A model generated the notes under the pieces. It was given only the letters and a program-made list of their open reading frames with translations, was not told where the DNA came from and ran no database searches. Below, in pieces: positions 48,542 to 58,014 of a DNA stretch of 64,000 nucleotides. The stretch is from Clostridia bacterium (GTDB lineage Bacteria; Bacillota; Clostridia; Oscillospirales; CAG-272): the NCBI GenBank assembly GCA_017621475.1, contig JAGATA010000044.1, positions 1 to 64,000 on the forward strand. Reading direction: 5' to 3'. Made by a program: the position numbers and the translations under genes. Within the stretch, counting starts at the first letter, position 1, and each line of letters starts with the position of its first letter.

Positions 48542-51112
48542 ATGAAAGAATACGAAAGATTCGAACGAATAGGTACAACACCTCATAGAAGCTACTACAT
48601 ACCTTTTGCAGAAAATGACGTAATCAGAACCAAGCACGGCATTCAGGACCGCGCATCCAGTTCTCGCTTTATGTCGCTTGACGGCGTATGGCAGATAAAG
48701 AAGCATGATCACGTTGAGGATTTCGAGATCAACGAAAAGCTTGAGGACAGAATTCCCGTTCCCGCGTGTGTTCAGATGCACGGCTATGACCATATTCAGT
48801 ACCTCAATATCAGATATCCTTTTCCGGTTATGCTCCCGCACCTTCCTTACGAAAACCCCTGCTGGCATTACCGTCGCACATTTAACCTGAAGAAAAAGCC
48901 TGATGAGAAGTATTATATTAACTTTGAGGGCGTTGATTCCGCGTTTTACCTTTACATTAACGGACAGTTCAAGGGATATTCCCAGATCTCTCACGCAACC
49001 AGTGAGTTTGACGTGACCGAGCTTGTTGAGAACGGAGAGAACACCATAGATATGCTTGTTTTGAAATGGTGTATTTCCACTTACCTTGAGTGTCAAGATA
49101 AATTCCGCTTCTCAGGAATTTTCAGAAACGTATATCTCCTTACCCGTCCCGAAAAGCACATCACTGACTATAAGCTCGAAACCGCAATCTTGGGCAACAA
49201 CGGTATTGTTACCGTGTTCAACAAGAGTGACGTGGATATTCGCTGTGTGATCGGTGAGACCGAGACAGTAGCAAAGGTAGGGGAGAGCGCGACTATCACT
49301 GTTGATAATATCCGCCCTTGGTCTCCCGAGGATCCCAAGCTCTACGGACTTTACCTATATGCAAACGGCGAGAAGATCGAGGAAAAGATTGGCTTCCGTG
49401 AGGTCAGCATCGACGGCAAAGTATTCAAGGTAAACGGCGTAGCCGTGAAGCTTAAGGGCGTTAACCGCCACGACTTCAATTGCGAGACTGCCGCAACCGT
49501 TAGCCTTGAGGATATGGCAAAGGATATTCACCTGATGAAGGAATTGAACGTTAACGCGGTCAGAACCTCTCATTACCCCAACAGTCCCGAATTCTACTTG
49601 CTATGCGATAAGTTCGGTATTTACGTGATGGATGAGGCAGACCTTGAAATGCACGGCGCTTGCTCCCGTGACGGACGCTACGATACACCTCTTTGGATGG
49701 AGTATGCCGAAAACGAGTTCTTTGCTCCCGGCATTACCGACAGACACGCGGCTCTTGTTGAAAGAGATAAGAACCGTACCAGCGTTATCATCTGGTCGCT
49801 CGGTAACGAGAGCTCCTTCGGTAAGGCATTCTTTGAAGGTGCAAAATACATCCGCAACCACGACAGCACCCGTCCCATTCATTATGAAGGACTCCAGTAC
49901 GCTGACCCCAAGTATTACTATACCGATATGGTGGATATGGTCAGTATGATGTATCCTTCCTTCCAGACCATCAGAGATAAGGTTCTCAACAATCCCGAGG
50001 AAACTCGTCCCTTCGTTCTCTGCGAATACACCCATGCAATGGGTAACTCCTGTGGCGACATCGCTGCTTATTGGGATATGATCTACAACAATGAGCAGAT
50101 GATGGGCGCGTTCGTATGGGAATGGGCTGACCACGGTATTAAGAGCGATGACGGATTCCTTTACGGCGGAGACTTTGAAGAACTCGAACACGACGGAAAC
50201 TTCTGTGCGGACGGACTTTTGACTCCTGATCGAAAGCTCAAATCCAACGCACTTGAAATGAAAGCGGTATACGGCGGTAAGACGACCTCTGAAATGTGTG
50301 AGGTTGAGATCCCTAAGAGCACCTATAAGTTCTCGTCCGCAATCGCTATTGAGGTCAACGAGCATACAGGCGAGATCACCTCGATCAAGGCAGACGGCAA
50401 CGAGGTTCTTCGCACCCCCATTCATTTCAACATTACGAGATATACGGATAATGACCGAGACCTGCTTCCTCATTGGATAGGACGTTGCCATCTTTCCTCC
50501 TGCAAGCCGCATATCTTCTCTTGTGAGAAATCCGAGAACCATTATAAGTTTGAGGGCGTTCTTGCTGCAAACTGTTTGATGCCTGCGGCAGAGTTTACCC
50601 TTGAATATATAGTAACGGGTAACGAACTCACCGTTTCGGTTTCTTACAAGCTTGCCGATTACGTTGAGAATTTCCCACGCTTCGGTTTTGAGTTCGGCGT
50701 AGACAAGGGACACTGTAACTTCTCCTATGTGGGCTTTGGTCCTATGGAAAGCTATGTGGATAAGCATGTTGCTTGCGAGTACGGCTACTACGTCAGCTCT
50801 GCGGAAGAGAACTACGACAGAAAGTACATCCGTCCGCAGGAGGCAGGAAGCCATTATGCTTGTAAGTATATGGCAGTCAAAGATCTGTTTAAGGTAACGG
50901 CAGAGAAGCCCTTCTCTTGCTCGGTCAACCCTTTTACCACGGAGCAGCTCAGAGAAACCCTTCATTCCTTCGAGCTTGAAGAGAATGATTTTGTCAATGT
51001 ATGTATCGATGTAGCTATGCGTGGCGTAGGATCTCATTCCTGCGGTCCTGAACTTCCTGAAGAATACGAAATTCCGAGAGAAGGAAAAAATACCTTTACG
51101 TTTGTATTTTAA
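48542..51112 (+). CDS. lacZ: beta-galactosidase, glycoside hydrolase family 2
   Basis: An 856-residue GH2 enzyme. Domains: jelly-roll sugar-binding (residues 40-190), Ig-like (190-290), TIM barrel (290-580), then C-terminal domains ending near 856. GVNRHDFN near 305 starts the barrel; IIWSLGNESSFG near 418 holds the acid/base glutamate; PFVLCEYTHAMGNS near 490 holds the nucleophile. No signal peptide, so it acts in the cytoplasm on imported lactose, giving glucose and galactose. It is shorter than E. coli LacZ (1024). AAGGAGG lies before the ATG. A strong terminator follows. Confidence 0.95.
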   Translation: MKEYERFERIGTTPHRSYYIPFAENDVIRTKHGIQDRASSSRFMSLDGVWQIKKHDHVEDFEINEKLEDRIPVPACVQMHGYDHIQYLNIRYPFPVMLPHLPYENPCWHYRRTFNLKKKPDEKYYINFEGVDSAFYLYINGQFKGYSQISHATSEFDVTELVENGENTIDMLVLKWCISTYLECQDKFRFSGIFRNVYLLTRPEKHITDYKLETAILGNNGIVTVFNKSDVDIRCVIGETETVAKVGESATITVDNIRPWSPEDPKLYGLYLYANGEKIEEKIGFREVSIDGKVFKVNGVAVKLKGVNRHDFNCETAATVSLEDMAKDIHLMKELNVNAVRTSHYPNSPEFYLLCDKFGIYVMDEADLEMHGACSRDGRYDTPLWMEYAENEFFAPGITDRHAALVERDKNRTSVIIWSLGNESSFGKAFFEGAKYIRNHDSTRPIHYEGLQYADPKYYYTDMVDMVSMMYPSFQTIRDKVLNNPEETRPFVLCEYTHAMGNSCGDIAAYWDMIYNNEQMMGAFVWEWADHGIKSDDGFLYGGDFEELEHDGNFCADGLLTPDRKLKSNALEMKAVYGGKTTSEMCEVEIPKSTYKFSSAIAIEVNEHTGEITSIKADGNEVLRTPIHFNITRYTDNDRDLLPHWIGRCHLSSCKPHIFSCEKSENHYKFEGVLAANCLMPAAEFTLEYIVTGNELTVSVSYKLADYVENFPRFGFEFGVDKGHCNFSYVGFGPMESYVDKHVACEYGYYVSSAEENYDRKYIRPQEAGSHYACKYMAVKDLFKVTAEKPFSCSVNPFTTEQLRETLHSFELEENDFVNVCIDVAMRGVGSHSCGPELPEEYEIPREGKNTFTFVF

Positions 51113-51147
51113 CGGCAATTTTTTCAAATGAAAAATACATAATTTAT

Positions 51148-51179
51148 ATGCTCGCACCGGCTTGGTGCGAGCATTTTTA
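51148..51179 (+). terminator. intrinsic terminator of the lactose operon
   Basis: ATGCTCGCACC pairs perfectly with GGTGCGAGCAT across 5 nt and is followed by TTTTT. Confidence 0.9.
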
Positions 51180-51545
51180 TGTAATAGGAAATTACTCAAA
51201 ATAAAAAAGCACATTGAAAATCTTTATGAATCTATCGGCGGTACTTATCGCGAAGAAAACGGACATCTTATTCTCATCCTTGAACTTTTCAAGCGTATTG
51301 ACTATCATATTGGCAAGTACGGACGGATGCACATTGATTACATCAAACGCCATTGTCGCGGAATGTACACAACGCTTTTGTCCGAGGGCAAGTTGAACGC
51401 TCGGTTGCACGAAATCGGCCTTGAAGCAAAAGTTATGCTTGAAGCCCTCATCCCTCGCTTTAATGCCGAAAGAGATATCGACAAAGCTTTGAAAGCTTGC
51501 GATATGCTCCGATATTTAGATTTCAAATTATACTCGCAAACTTGA
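51162..51545 (+). CDS. TnpV-like transposon-encoded protein, start uncertain
   Basis: The frame from 51162 encodes 127 residues. KYGRMHIDYIKRHCRGMYTT near residue 52 and LLSEGKLNARLHEI match the TnpV family, a short helical protein carried by Clostridial transposons and ICEs. The first codons (before about residue 12) overlap the lacZ terminator, and no ribosome site is visible, so the original start seems to have been replaced during recombination. It is probably a relic rather than an expressed gene. It marks one border of the accessory block 51.1-55.2 kb. Confidence 0.65.
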   Translation: MVRAFLCNRKLLKIKKHIENLYESIGGTYREENGHLILILELFKRIDYHIGKYGRMHIDYIKRHCRGMYTTLLSEGKLNARLHEIGLEAKVMLEALIPRFNAERDIDKALKACDMLRYLDFKLYSQT

Positions 51546-51782
51546 AATGAACATAGCTTTATGGTATAATAAAATATCAATAATTATTTGATAATCAAAA
51601 ATGCACTTCTCTTTTGATAAAAGTTTACCCAAAAGGCAATGTTGCGTAAAAAATATTGCTGATGTAGATTGTTGCCCGCTAAAACCATATGAGCATAACA
51701 AAATAATCGCATTTTTTATCAATTGTGATTTCCAATAAAGTGGTATAATAAAAATAACTATATTATACGGATGGGACTAACC

Positions 51783-52622
51783 ATGTCAAGTGCACACATT
51801 CAACGAATTTTAGAATATATCGAAGAGCATCTTACCGATGACAGCTTACTTGATAACACCACTCTTGCATCAATCACAGGATATTCAAAGTACCATTTTC
51901 TGCGATTTTTTCGTGATACGACCAAGCTGACACCTGCAGATTATATTCGCAAGCGCAGGATAACCGAAATCGTAAAGCATATCGGTGATGATAACACGTT
52001 TATTGCTAATCTCGCATTCAAATACGGGTTCAACTCAAAAGAAAATTTCACACGCGCTTTCAAAAACGAGCACAAAATACTTCCGAGTGAATTTAAGACT
52101 GCAAACTGTAGTTTGAGGCTCTTTGAACCTTTTGACTTCAATGCCGAATTTGAATTGCCGTCAGTATCGATATGTTACCTTGAATATTTTGACCTTGTCG
52201 CGTACTCTTTTGGCACAGAGTTTGCGCCGAATTGTTGGAATAAATACAACGCAGAACGCCGTTCTTTGAAGCTTTCGGACGGTAAGATTGTTGAGGACTA
52301 TGGTGCAATGCGCCGGAATTCAGAAAAGAATCAGCTCGAATACTATATCGGTATCAATGCTCGAAATGCTGTTGGAAACACCGATAACACCGTTATGCTG
52401 AATATCAACGGTGGATTATACGCTGTTTTTGAAACTGCTCCATCAAGTCAGCATCGTTTTGTTGATACCATTCGCAAGACATGGGATTGGATCGGAAACT
52501 GTTGGCTTCCGCAAAACGGATATAAAAGAAGAAACGATTTTGAATTGGAACGCTATACCGAGTCAAGCAGAACGTATTCGGAAACCATCCTAATACCTAT
52601 CAAAAAGGAGGAACAGAAATAG
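51783..52622 (+). CDS. AraC family regulator with GyrI-like effector domain
   Basis: A 279-residue protein: N-terminal AraC/XylS double helix-turn-helix (residues 5-103, with LASITGYSKYHFLRFFRDTT and FKYGFNSKENFTRAFKNEH), then a SoxS/Rob-like effector-binding (GyrI-like) domain with GGLYAVFETAPSS near 225. This layout is typical of regulators that sense amphipathic drugs and control small neighbouring operons. It overlaps the next gene by 1 bp (TAGTG), so the two are coupled. The ATG at 51783 is chosen for its GGGA site. Confidence 0.85.
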   Translation: MSSAHIQRILEYIEEHLTDDSLLDNTTLASITGYSKYHFLRFFRDTTKLTPADYIRKRRITEIVKHIGDDNTFIANLAFKYGFNSKENFTRAFKNEHKILPSEFKTANCSLRLFEPFDFNAEFELPSVSICYLEYFDLVAYSFGTEFAPNCWNKYNAERRSLKLSDGKIVEDYGAMRRNSEKNQLEYYIGINARNAVGNTDNTVMLNINGGLYAVFETAPSSQHRFVDTIRKTWDWIGNCWLPQNGYKRRNDFELERYTESSRTYSETILIPIKKEEQK

Positions 52623-53692
52623 TGGAAATCAATAAACTGCAAAATTACATAGATTTTCTCCTTGAGAACGCCAATCCCTCTATCAAGCTCCGTGTAAAGA
52701 AAGAGATTCTCGGAAGCATAAACGCAGAGGAAGAAGCGGAACTAAAATCACAAATACTGCAAGAAAAGATTATCTGTTTTATGGCAGAAAAACAACAGGC
52801 AAACGGATGGATTGGACTTGGATTCCACGGTTCAAACAAAAATGCGGGACAATATGATAACCAAGAAACTGCTACAAAGTATATGGGAGAAAAAGGTCTT
52901 AAAGGCACTCCGATTCTCGATAAAGCGATGGATGCGTATGCCACAACAAAGCTTACCGATCTTTGCTACGAAACCAAAGGACAATATTATAGCGAGTTTG
53001 AAATTCCCGCCTTCGGTCAAAATACGATACGTTCTGCATGTATAGCAAGGGCACATTATGATGACATCATAGATATAAAACCGCAAATAGGCGTTGCACT
53101 TGAATCCTTCCGCAGAGTAACCGAAGTAAATTCAATACTTGATGTATCCCGAGCGTCAAAAAAATGTCGCTTGTTCAATAATGGCGAAAGATGGCCTTGC
53201 AGATACCATCTTGAAATTCTTGCATTTACGGATTCGTGGAAAAATGAGAGTAATATAAAGATGCTCGCAGAGTCGTTTAAACATCTTATGCGCACCGATA
53301 GACCTGAAATTACGAATACGCCCGTGGCATGTTGGGTCGGCCACGCAGTAGGTCCGCTGTGGTATTATCCGGAAGGATATTCTATTTCCACAAACGCAAT
53401 AAACAAATTTGACGCTGACGGTGTTCGAAAAATCAACTTTGAAAAAGTGGAATGGCTCTGTCGATGTGGACTATATCCGTATTTGAAAGAATTAAGATCG
53501 GAAGTTGAATATATCGTTGAACACATCAACGAGAACGGAATATGCGATGTCCCGTTTTATGAGAACGAGTTTCGCGGTTGGGGGCCTTATGCAGGACTGC
53601 AACTTGAGACAGATTGGAAATCAAAAATTCGCAAGTCTTGTGATGTTACATTCCGAGCTCTGCTAATTATGCACTATGCGGAATTAAAATAA
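52622..53692 (+). CDS. uncharacterised 356-residue protein coupled to AraC regulator
   Basis: A soluble protein starting at GTG 52622, one base overlapping the AraC stop, with AAGGAGG 10 nt upstream. It contains repeated helical segments with Trp, Arg and Cys at conserved-looking places (WIGLGFHGSNK, CWVGHAVGPLWYYPEGY, WLCRCGLYPYLKEL, ENGICDVPFYENEFRGWGPY), suggesting an alpha/alpha toroid-like fold. No catalytic motif is recognised. Close coupling to the regulator suggests that it serves the same stress or substrate. Function unknown. Confidence 0.6.
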   Translation: MEINKLQNYIDFLLENANPSIKLRVKKEILGSINAEEEAELKSQILQEKIICFMAEKQQANGWIGLGFHGSNKNAGQYDNQETATKYMGEKGLKGTPILDKAMDAYATTKLTDLCYETKGQYYSEFEIPAFGQNTIRSACIARAHYDDIIDIKPQIGVALESFRRVTEVNSILDVSRASKKCRLFNNGERWPCRYHLEILAFTDSWKNESNIKMLAESFKHLMRTDRPEITNTPVACWVGHAVGPLWYYPEGYSISTNAINKFDADGVRKINFEKVEWLCRCGLYPYLKELRSEVEYIVEHINENGICDVPFYENEFRGWGPYAGLQLETDWKSKIRKSCDVTFRALLIMHYAELK

Positions 53693-53704
53693 ATAAGGAC
53701 TTCT

Positions 53705-54167
53705 ATGAGCTTTGATTACCTTCAATGAGGCATACTGTAAGTGGTGCTATACCGACGAAAAATTTGTTTATACAAACCTTGAAGAATTGAAAGATTTTCT
53801 TGCGGGACATATTTCGAATGACAAATGGCCTCCAGAACAGTCACGAGCCTTTTTGAAGTATAGTTACCAAAACTCAACTATTGGCAACATTATCGGGTAT
53901 ATGTCGCTCTCTAAGGAAAGCGATGATGCCTACTAGCTTCACAACCTTGCTGTGTTGCCGGAGTATAGACATAATGGCTACGGTAAATTGCTTCTCGATC
54001 ACGCAAAGGATGTAGTAAAAGCATCGGGCGGTAATGTAATAAAAATCGGCATTATCGAAGAAAGTACCGTTTTGAAGAATTGGTATATAGCGAACGGCTT
54101 TGTACATACCGAAACGAAGAAGTTTGACCATCTTCCGTTTACAAGCGGTTACTTTAGCTCCGAATGA
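53705..54167 (+). pseudogene. GNAT acetyltransferase broken by frameshift and nonsense codon
   Basis: An ATG at 53705 (AAGGAC upstream) is out of frame with the body, which begins ITFNEAYCKW and continues to a TAG at 53934, inside the segment DDAY-stop-LHNLAVLPEYRHNGYGK. The rest, to 54167, holds acetyl-CoA motif A (RHNGYGKLL). So one frameshift and one nonsense mutation disable the gene. The intact gene at 60016-60501 shares its closing pattern (GF-HT-T-KFD-PF-GY), so it is a paralogue. Confidence 0.75.
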
Positions 54168-54232
54168 AGTTGCAAAGATGATCCAGACTCATTTTGCAAT
54201 CGAAGGACGAAAAGAATGAAAGGAGTATCAAA

Positions 54233-54787
54233 ATGATATTTGATGATAAGCAAATCATCTTAAAAGATGGACGAACCGCTATTTTGAAAAGCCCTTGTGT
54301 TGAGGATGCGGAAAAGTTACTGAACTACATAAAGAAATCGTGTGGCGAAACTGATTTTCTCATACGTTACCCCGAAGAATGGAACACCACCGTTGAACAG
54401 GAGGAAGCATGGGTAAATCGTCTGCTCTCCTCTCCCGATACCTTGGGAATCACCTGCTATATTGACGGAGAAGTTGCAGGCAACTGTGAGATCAGCTTTA
54501 GGGGCGGTATGAAAACTTACCACAGGGCTACCATTGCTATTGCAATTCTTAAAGACTATTGGAATCTCGGAATCGGTTCTGCAATGTTTGAGGAACTTGT
54601 TGCCGCAGCACAAAAACGAGGAACTGAGATCATGGAGCTGGAGTTCATAGAGGGTAATGATCGTGCAAGGCATTTGTACGAGAAATTTGGATTCCGTGTT
54701 ATTTCTGAAAAGCCGAATATGTTTAAGCTCAAGGACGGTACTTATCGGAGTGAGTTCTATATGCAGAAGTATTTGCGAGATATATAA
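54233..54787 (+). CDS. GNAT family N-acetyltransferase
   Basis: A 184-residue protein with the GNAT fold: ILKDYWNLGIGSAMFEELVA near residue 100-120 is motif A that wraps the CoA pyrophosphate (GIGSAM), and NDRARHLYEKFGFRV near 145 is motif B. YpeA/RimL-like members of this size modify amines of small molecules or protein termini. AAGGAG precedes the ATG at 54233. It sits in the accessory region, just after a decayed acetyltransferase of another subtype. Confidence 0.85.
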   Translation: MIFDDKQIILKDGRTAILKSPCVEDAEKLLNYIKKSCGETDFLIRYPEEWNTTVEQEEAWVNRLLSSPDTLGITCYIDGEVAGNCEISFRGGMKTYHRATIAIAILKDYWNLGIGSAMFEELVAAAQKRGTEIMELEFIEGNDRARHLYEKFGFRVISEKPNMFKLKDGTYRSEFYMQKYLRDI

Positions 54788-54861
54788 GCGAACGAAGCGG
54801 GAAACATACTTGCAGATTTTGTGACTTTTTTATGAAATCGTTCTTTTTTCAAAATTCCCCT

Positions 54862-55164
54862 TGACAAATCTCGTCTCAAAAGGAGATTCTCAAGAAATAC
54901 GCAAAAGAACAAGGTTTTCACAATATCCGTTTTTTCGTGGACAATGGCTACTCCGGTGCCAACTTCAAGACCCGCAAGCAGTCGTACAAGAGCAAAAAAA
55001 TCGAAAAACCTCCCAATCATATGGAAGATTTTTGAGAATACCCATGAAGCCATTATTGACGAAGAAACCTTTGCCCGAGTGCAGGATGTGACGATCATCT
55101 ACAACTATATCGGCATACTCCCCGCCAATTCGCTCTATAACATTATGAACGTAAAAGCGGCATG
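54862..55164 (+). pseudogene. remnant of a large serine recombinase
   Basis: ISSQKEILKKYAKEQGFHNI with FFVDNGYSGANFK is the N-terminal resolvase segment of large serine recombinases. It jumps, with a frameshift, to WKIFENTHEAIIDEETFARV, the start of the recombinase domain, and ends YYNYIG-like (IIYNYIGIL). The catalytic serine region before it and most of the middle are missing. With the TnpV relic at 51162 it brackets a worn mobile segment. A hairpin GCGGCATGA/TCATGCCGC (55155-55182) follows. Confidence 0.7.
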
Positions 55165-55182
55165 ACCTAAATCATGCCGCTT
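55155..55182. terminator. terminator-like hairpin
   Basis: AAGCGGCATGA pairs perfectly with TCATGCCGCTT across 6 nt at the end of the recombinase relic. The U-tract is poor. The rest of 55183-55317 holds only a leader for rlmD. Confidence 0.6.
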
Positions 55183-55317
55183 CCCGAAAACTTAATTATG
55201 CTGTTTTATTGAACCGACTGCTCAGTGCGTCTTTTTTGTTTGCGGTGTAAGCTATTGCTTTTCAAACGTATTCGTGATATTATATTAATGAAATTTACAA
55301 TAAGGTAGGCTCTTATT

Positions 55318-56670
55318 ATGCCCAACAAAAACGATATAGTAACAGTAGAAATAACGGACATCACGCCGGAAGGTCCGGGTGTCGGTAAAACGGACGAGGG
55401 ATACGTGCTTTTTGTGCCGCAAACCGCCCCTGGAGATATAATAAAAGCAAAAATTCTTAAAACGCTTTCTTCCTACGGATACGCCAAGGTAGAGGAGATT
55501 CTCACCCCATCCGAGGCGAGAATAGAGATGGATTGCCCCGTGTTTTCCAAATGCGGCGGCTGTGTTTTCCGCCACATTAGCTATGAAAAAGAGCTTGAAA
55601 TAAAGAAGAACCTTGTTGACGCACAATTTGCCCGTATCGGTGGGCTTGACGTACGCTGCGAGGGCATCACCCCCTCCCCAGAAAGAGATCGTTATCGCAA
55701 CAAAGCGCAGTTCCCTGTTGGACGCGATGAAAAAGGGCTCTATTTCGGCTTTTTTGCCTCTCACAGCCACAGAATAATCAAATGCGAAAACTGCGCCCTG
55801 CATCCTGCGTTTTACACGGATATTCTCGCCGCCATCAAAAAATGGGGCGACAGATATAACATCTCTGCCTACGATGATGCAACACGCAAGGGACTTTTGC
55901 GCCATATATACATCCGCGACGGCAGAAGCAGCACAGAGATAATCGTTTGTCTTGTTGCAACGGGCAACACGCCAAAAACGAAAGAGCTTATCGCGTCATT
56001 GCTTGCAACAAAACTTAATATCGTAGGAGTTGTGCTTTGCATCAACGATAAAGAGGGCAACAGCATCCTTTCCGATAAATTCCGCACGCTCTACGGCAAA
56101 GACCATATGACGGACACGCTATGCGGACTTGAATTTGATATTTCCCCGCGCTCTTTTTACCAGGTAAACCACGACGGCGCAGAAAAGCTCTACTCCATCG
56201 CCGCGGAATACGCAGGTCTTACAGGAAGCGAAACGCTTATCGACCTTTATTGCGGCACGGGAACGATCGGTCTTTCTATGGCAAACCGCGTAAAGAAGCT
56301 TATCGGCATAGAAATAATCCCCGATGCCGTAAAAAACGCCGCCGCAAACGCCGCGCGCGCAGGCGTTGAAAACGCAGAATTTATTTGCGCCGATGCAGGC
56401 AAAGCGGCGCTCGACCTTGCCGAAAGAGGTATTGCGCCCGAGGTCATAGTGGTTGATCCCCCACGCAAGGGTCTTTCCGACGACGTTATAAAAGCTATTT
56501 CCGATATGTCCCCCGAAAGAGTGGTTATGATCTCCTGCAACAGTGCAACAGCCGCACGCGACGCAAAAAAGCTTTCCGAGGTGGGCTTTGTCCCCACAAA
56601 AATGCAAGCGGTAGATATGTTCCCAAGGACAGGGCACGTTGAAACGGTCGTGTGTTTTACTAAAAAGTGA
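55318..56670 (+). CDS. 23S rRNA (uracil-5-)-methyltransferase RumA/RlmD family
   Basis: A 450-residue class I methyltransferase. Residues 1-60 form a TRAM RNA-binding domain; CPVFSKCGGCVFRH near 75 and CENC near 158 supply four cysteines for a 4Fe-4S cluster. LIDLYCGTGTIGLSMA near 303 binds SAM, and DPPRKGLSDDV near 380 with MISCNSATAARDAKKL near 405 is the catalytic cysteine motif. It methylates U747 or U1939 of 23S rRNA. The exact nucleotide cannot be fixed. It is monocistronic. Confidence 0.92.
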   Translation: MPNKNDIVTVEITDITPEGPGVGKTDEGYVLFVPQTAPGDIIKAKILKTLSSYGYAKVEEILTPSEARIEMDCPVFSKCGGCVFRHISYEKELEIKKNLVDAQFARIGGLDVRCEGITPSPERDRYRNKAQFPVGRDEKGLYFGFFASHSHRIIKCENCALHPAFYTDILAAIKKWGDRYNISAYDDATRKGLLRHIYIRDGRSSTEIIVCLVATGNTPKTKELIASLLATKLNIVGVVLCINDKEGNSILSDKFRTLYGKDHMTDTLCGLEFDISPRSFYQVNHDGAEKLYSIAAEYAGLTGSETLIDLYCGTGTIGLSMANRVKKLIGIEIIPDAVKNAAANAARAGVENAEFICADAGKAALDLAERGIAPEVIVVDPPRKGLSDDVIKAISDMSPERVVMISCNSATAARDAKKLSEVGFVPTKMQAVDMFPRTGHVETVVCFTKK

Positions 56671-56780
56671 CCGCCAAACAGAAGGTCATTTTACAGCAAT
56701 TTAGTATAACATATTGAAATGGAGTCTATGAAAAACAGATTTTTAGCCTTTAACATTATTTTAAACAGAACGGAGAAATA

Positions 56781-57083
56781 ATGAACTATTCCTTTGAACA
56801 AATAAAACTTTATTTAACAGAGCTTCTCGAAAAATTTTGCGAGCCTGAATTAAGCATTTGGCTAAACGGACATGAGTATGTGATCATTCTTTACAAGGAA
56901 TATTGCGAATTCATAAGATGCGGAAGCGATAGCAAAGGTTTGAATTTTAATTCTCTTGATGAACTATATTCTTCGGAAGTTTTCGATGGCATAATTTTGA
57001 AAAACACTTGGAACAAAATAGGGAAAATTGAATGTGCCGATTTTGATTATTTAAATCTACCGACAGAAATTATCAATATGTAG
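56781..57083 (+). CDS. small uncharacterised protein, 100 residues
   Basis: A soluble protein of mixed alpha/beta nature beginning MNYSFEQIKLYL, rich in Phe, Tyr and Glu, with two cysteines. GGAG stands 8 nt before the ATG. No family recognised. It lies 9 bp before the zinc-ribbon gene and is probably co-transcribed with it. Confidence 0.55.
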   Translation: MNYSFEQIKLYLTELLEKFCEPELSIWLNGHEYVIILYKEYCEFIRCGSDSKGLNFNSLDELYSSEVFDGIILKNTWNKIGKIECADFDYLNLPTEIINM

Positions 57084-57091
57084 GAAAAATT

Positions 57092-57334
57092 ATGGAACGA
57101 ATAATTATCTCAGCCCACAAATATTCCTCCGACCACAGAGAACAATTATTGCATGATAATGTGTGCGGTTGCTTTTACTGTTTAAATATTTTTTCTCCTG
57201 AAAAAATAACGAATTGGCTAGGCGAGAAAACCGCTGTTTGCCCTTACTGCGGAATTGATGCTGTAATCGGGGAAAGCTCCGGATATCCAATAACAAAAGA
57301 GTTTCTACAAAAAATGAAAAACTATTGGTTTTAA
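57092..57334 (+). CDS. small zinc-ribbon protein, 80 residues
   Basis: The protein has CGCFYC near residue 27 and VCPYCG near 51, two CxxC-type knuckles that would bind a Zn2+, and a GESSGYPITKEFLQKM tail. Such short cytoplasmic zinc-ribbon proteins are frequent in Firmicutes and of unknown role. AGGAA precedes the ATG. Confidence 0.7.
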   Translation: MERIIISAHKYSSDHREQLLHDNVCGCFYCLNIFSPEKITNWLGEKTAVCPYCGIDAVIGESSGYPITKEFLQKMKNYWF

Positions 57335-57355
57335 CCATTACACAAGAGGCACCAT

Positions 57356-57997
57356 ATGAACATTCACGAAAAGATGCTTTCGGGAGAGCTTTATCTGCCC
57401 GAAGATGAAACGATTATGGCGGAGCAGGCGCTCTGCCTTGAAAAATTATACGATTACAATGCCACACGCCCAAGCGAAGCAAAAAAAAGAGCAGAACTTC
57501 TTCGCGAAATGTTCGCAGAAATTGGTGATGGCTGTTACATAGAGCCGCCGCTTCATGCCAACTGGAGCGGAAAGCATTGCCATTTCGGCAAAAACGTTTA
57601 CGCAAACTTTGGGCTCACCCTCGTCGATGACGGGGAGATTTTCGTGGGCGACTGCACGATGCTCGCGCCCAACGTGATCTTGGCAACAGCGGGGCACCCC
57701 ATCCTTCCCGCGCTCCGCGAAAAAGGGTTTCAGTACAATGCAACCGTTCGCATCGGCAAAAACTGTTGGATCGGTGCAGGCGCAATTATCCTGCCCGGTG
57801 TTACCATTGGAGATAACTCCGTCATCGGCGCAGGCAGCGTTGTTACAAAGGATATTCCCGCGGGTGTTGTTGCAATTGGCAACCCCTGCCGAGTTTTGCG
57901 AAAGATAAACGAAAAAGACATAGAATTTTATTTTAAAAACAGAAGGATAGACCTTTCTGACCCCGATTTATCGGTGGCTTTGGACGATATTACGTAA
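57356..57997 (+). CDS. sugar O-acetyltransferase (maltose/galactoside type)
   Basis: A 213-residue left-handed beta-helix (hexapeptide) acetyltransferase. The N-terminal cap ([15 protein letters not shown]) is the Maa/LacA-type start, and repeats run from [11 protein letters not shown] near 78 to [20 protein letters not shown] near 155, closing with [12 protein letters not shown]. The catalytic histidine is in TAGHP near 112. It would acetylate galactosides, maltose or glucosides to detoxify them. It is 10 kb away from lacZ, so joint regulation is doubtful. Confidence 0.9.
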   Translation: MNIHEKMLSGELYLPEDETIMAEQALCLEKLYDYNATRPSEAKKRAELLREMFAEIGDGCYIEPPLHANWSGKHCHFGKNVYANFGLTLVDDGEIFVGDCTMLAPNVILATAGHPILPALREKGFQYNATVRIGKNCWIGAGAIILPGVTIGDNSVIGAGSVVTKDIPAGVVAIGNPCRVLRKINEKDIEFYFKNRRIDLSDPDLSVALDDIT

Positions 57998-58014
57998 TAA
58001 ACCGAGGTAAACTT

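Noticed and set aside
49601..51214. 537-codon frame antisense to lacZ
   Set aside because: It covers the reverse of a well-supported GH2 enzyme with its catalytic motifs; no start signal.
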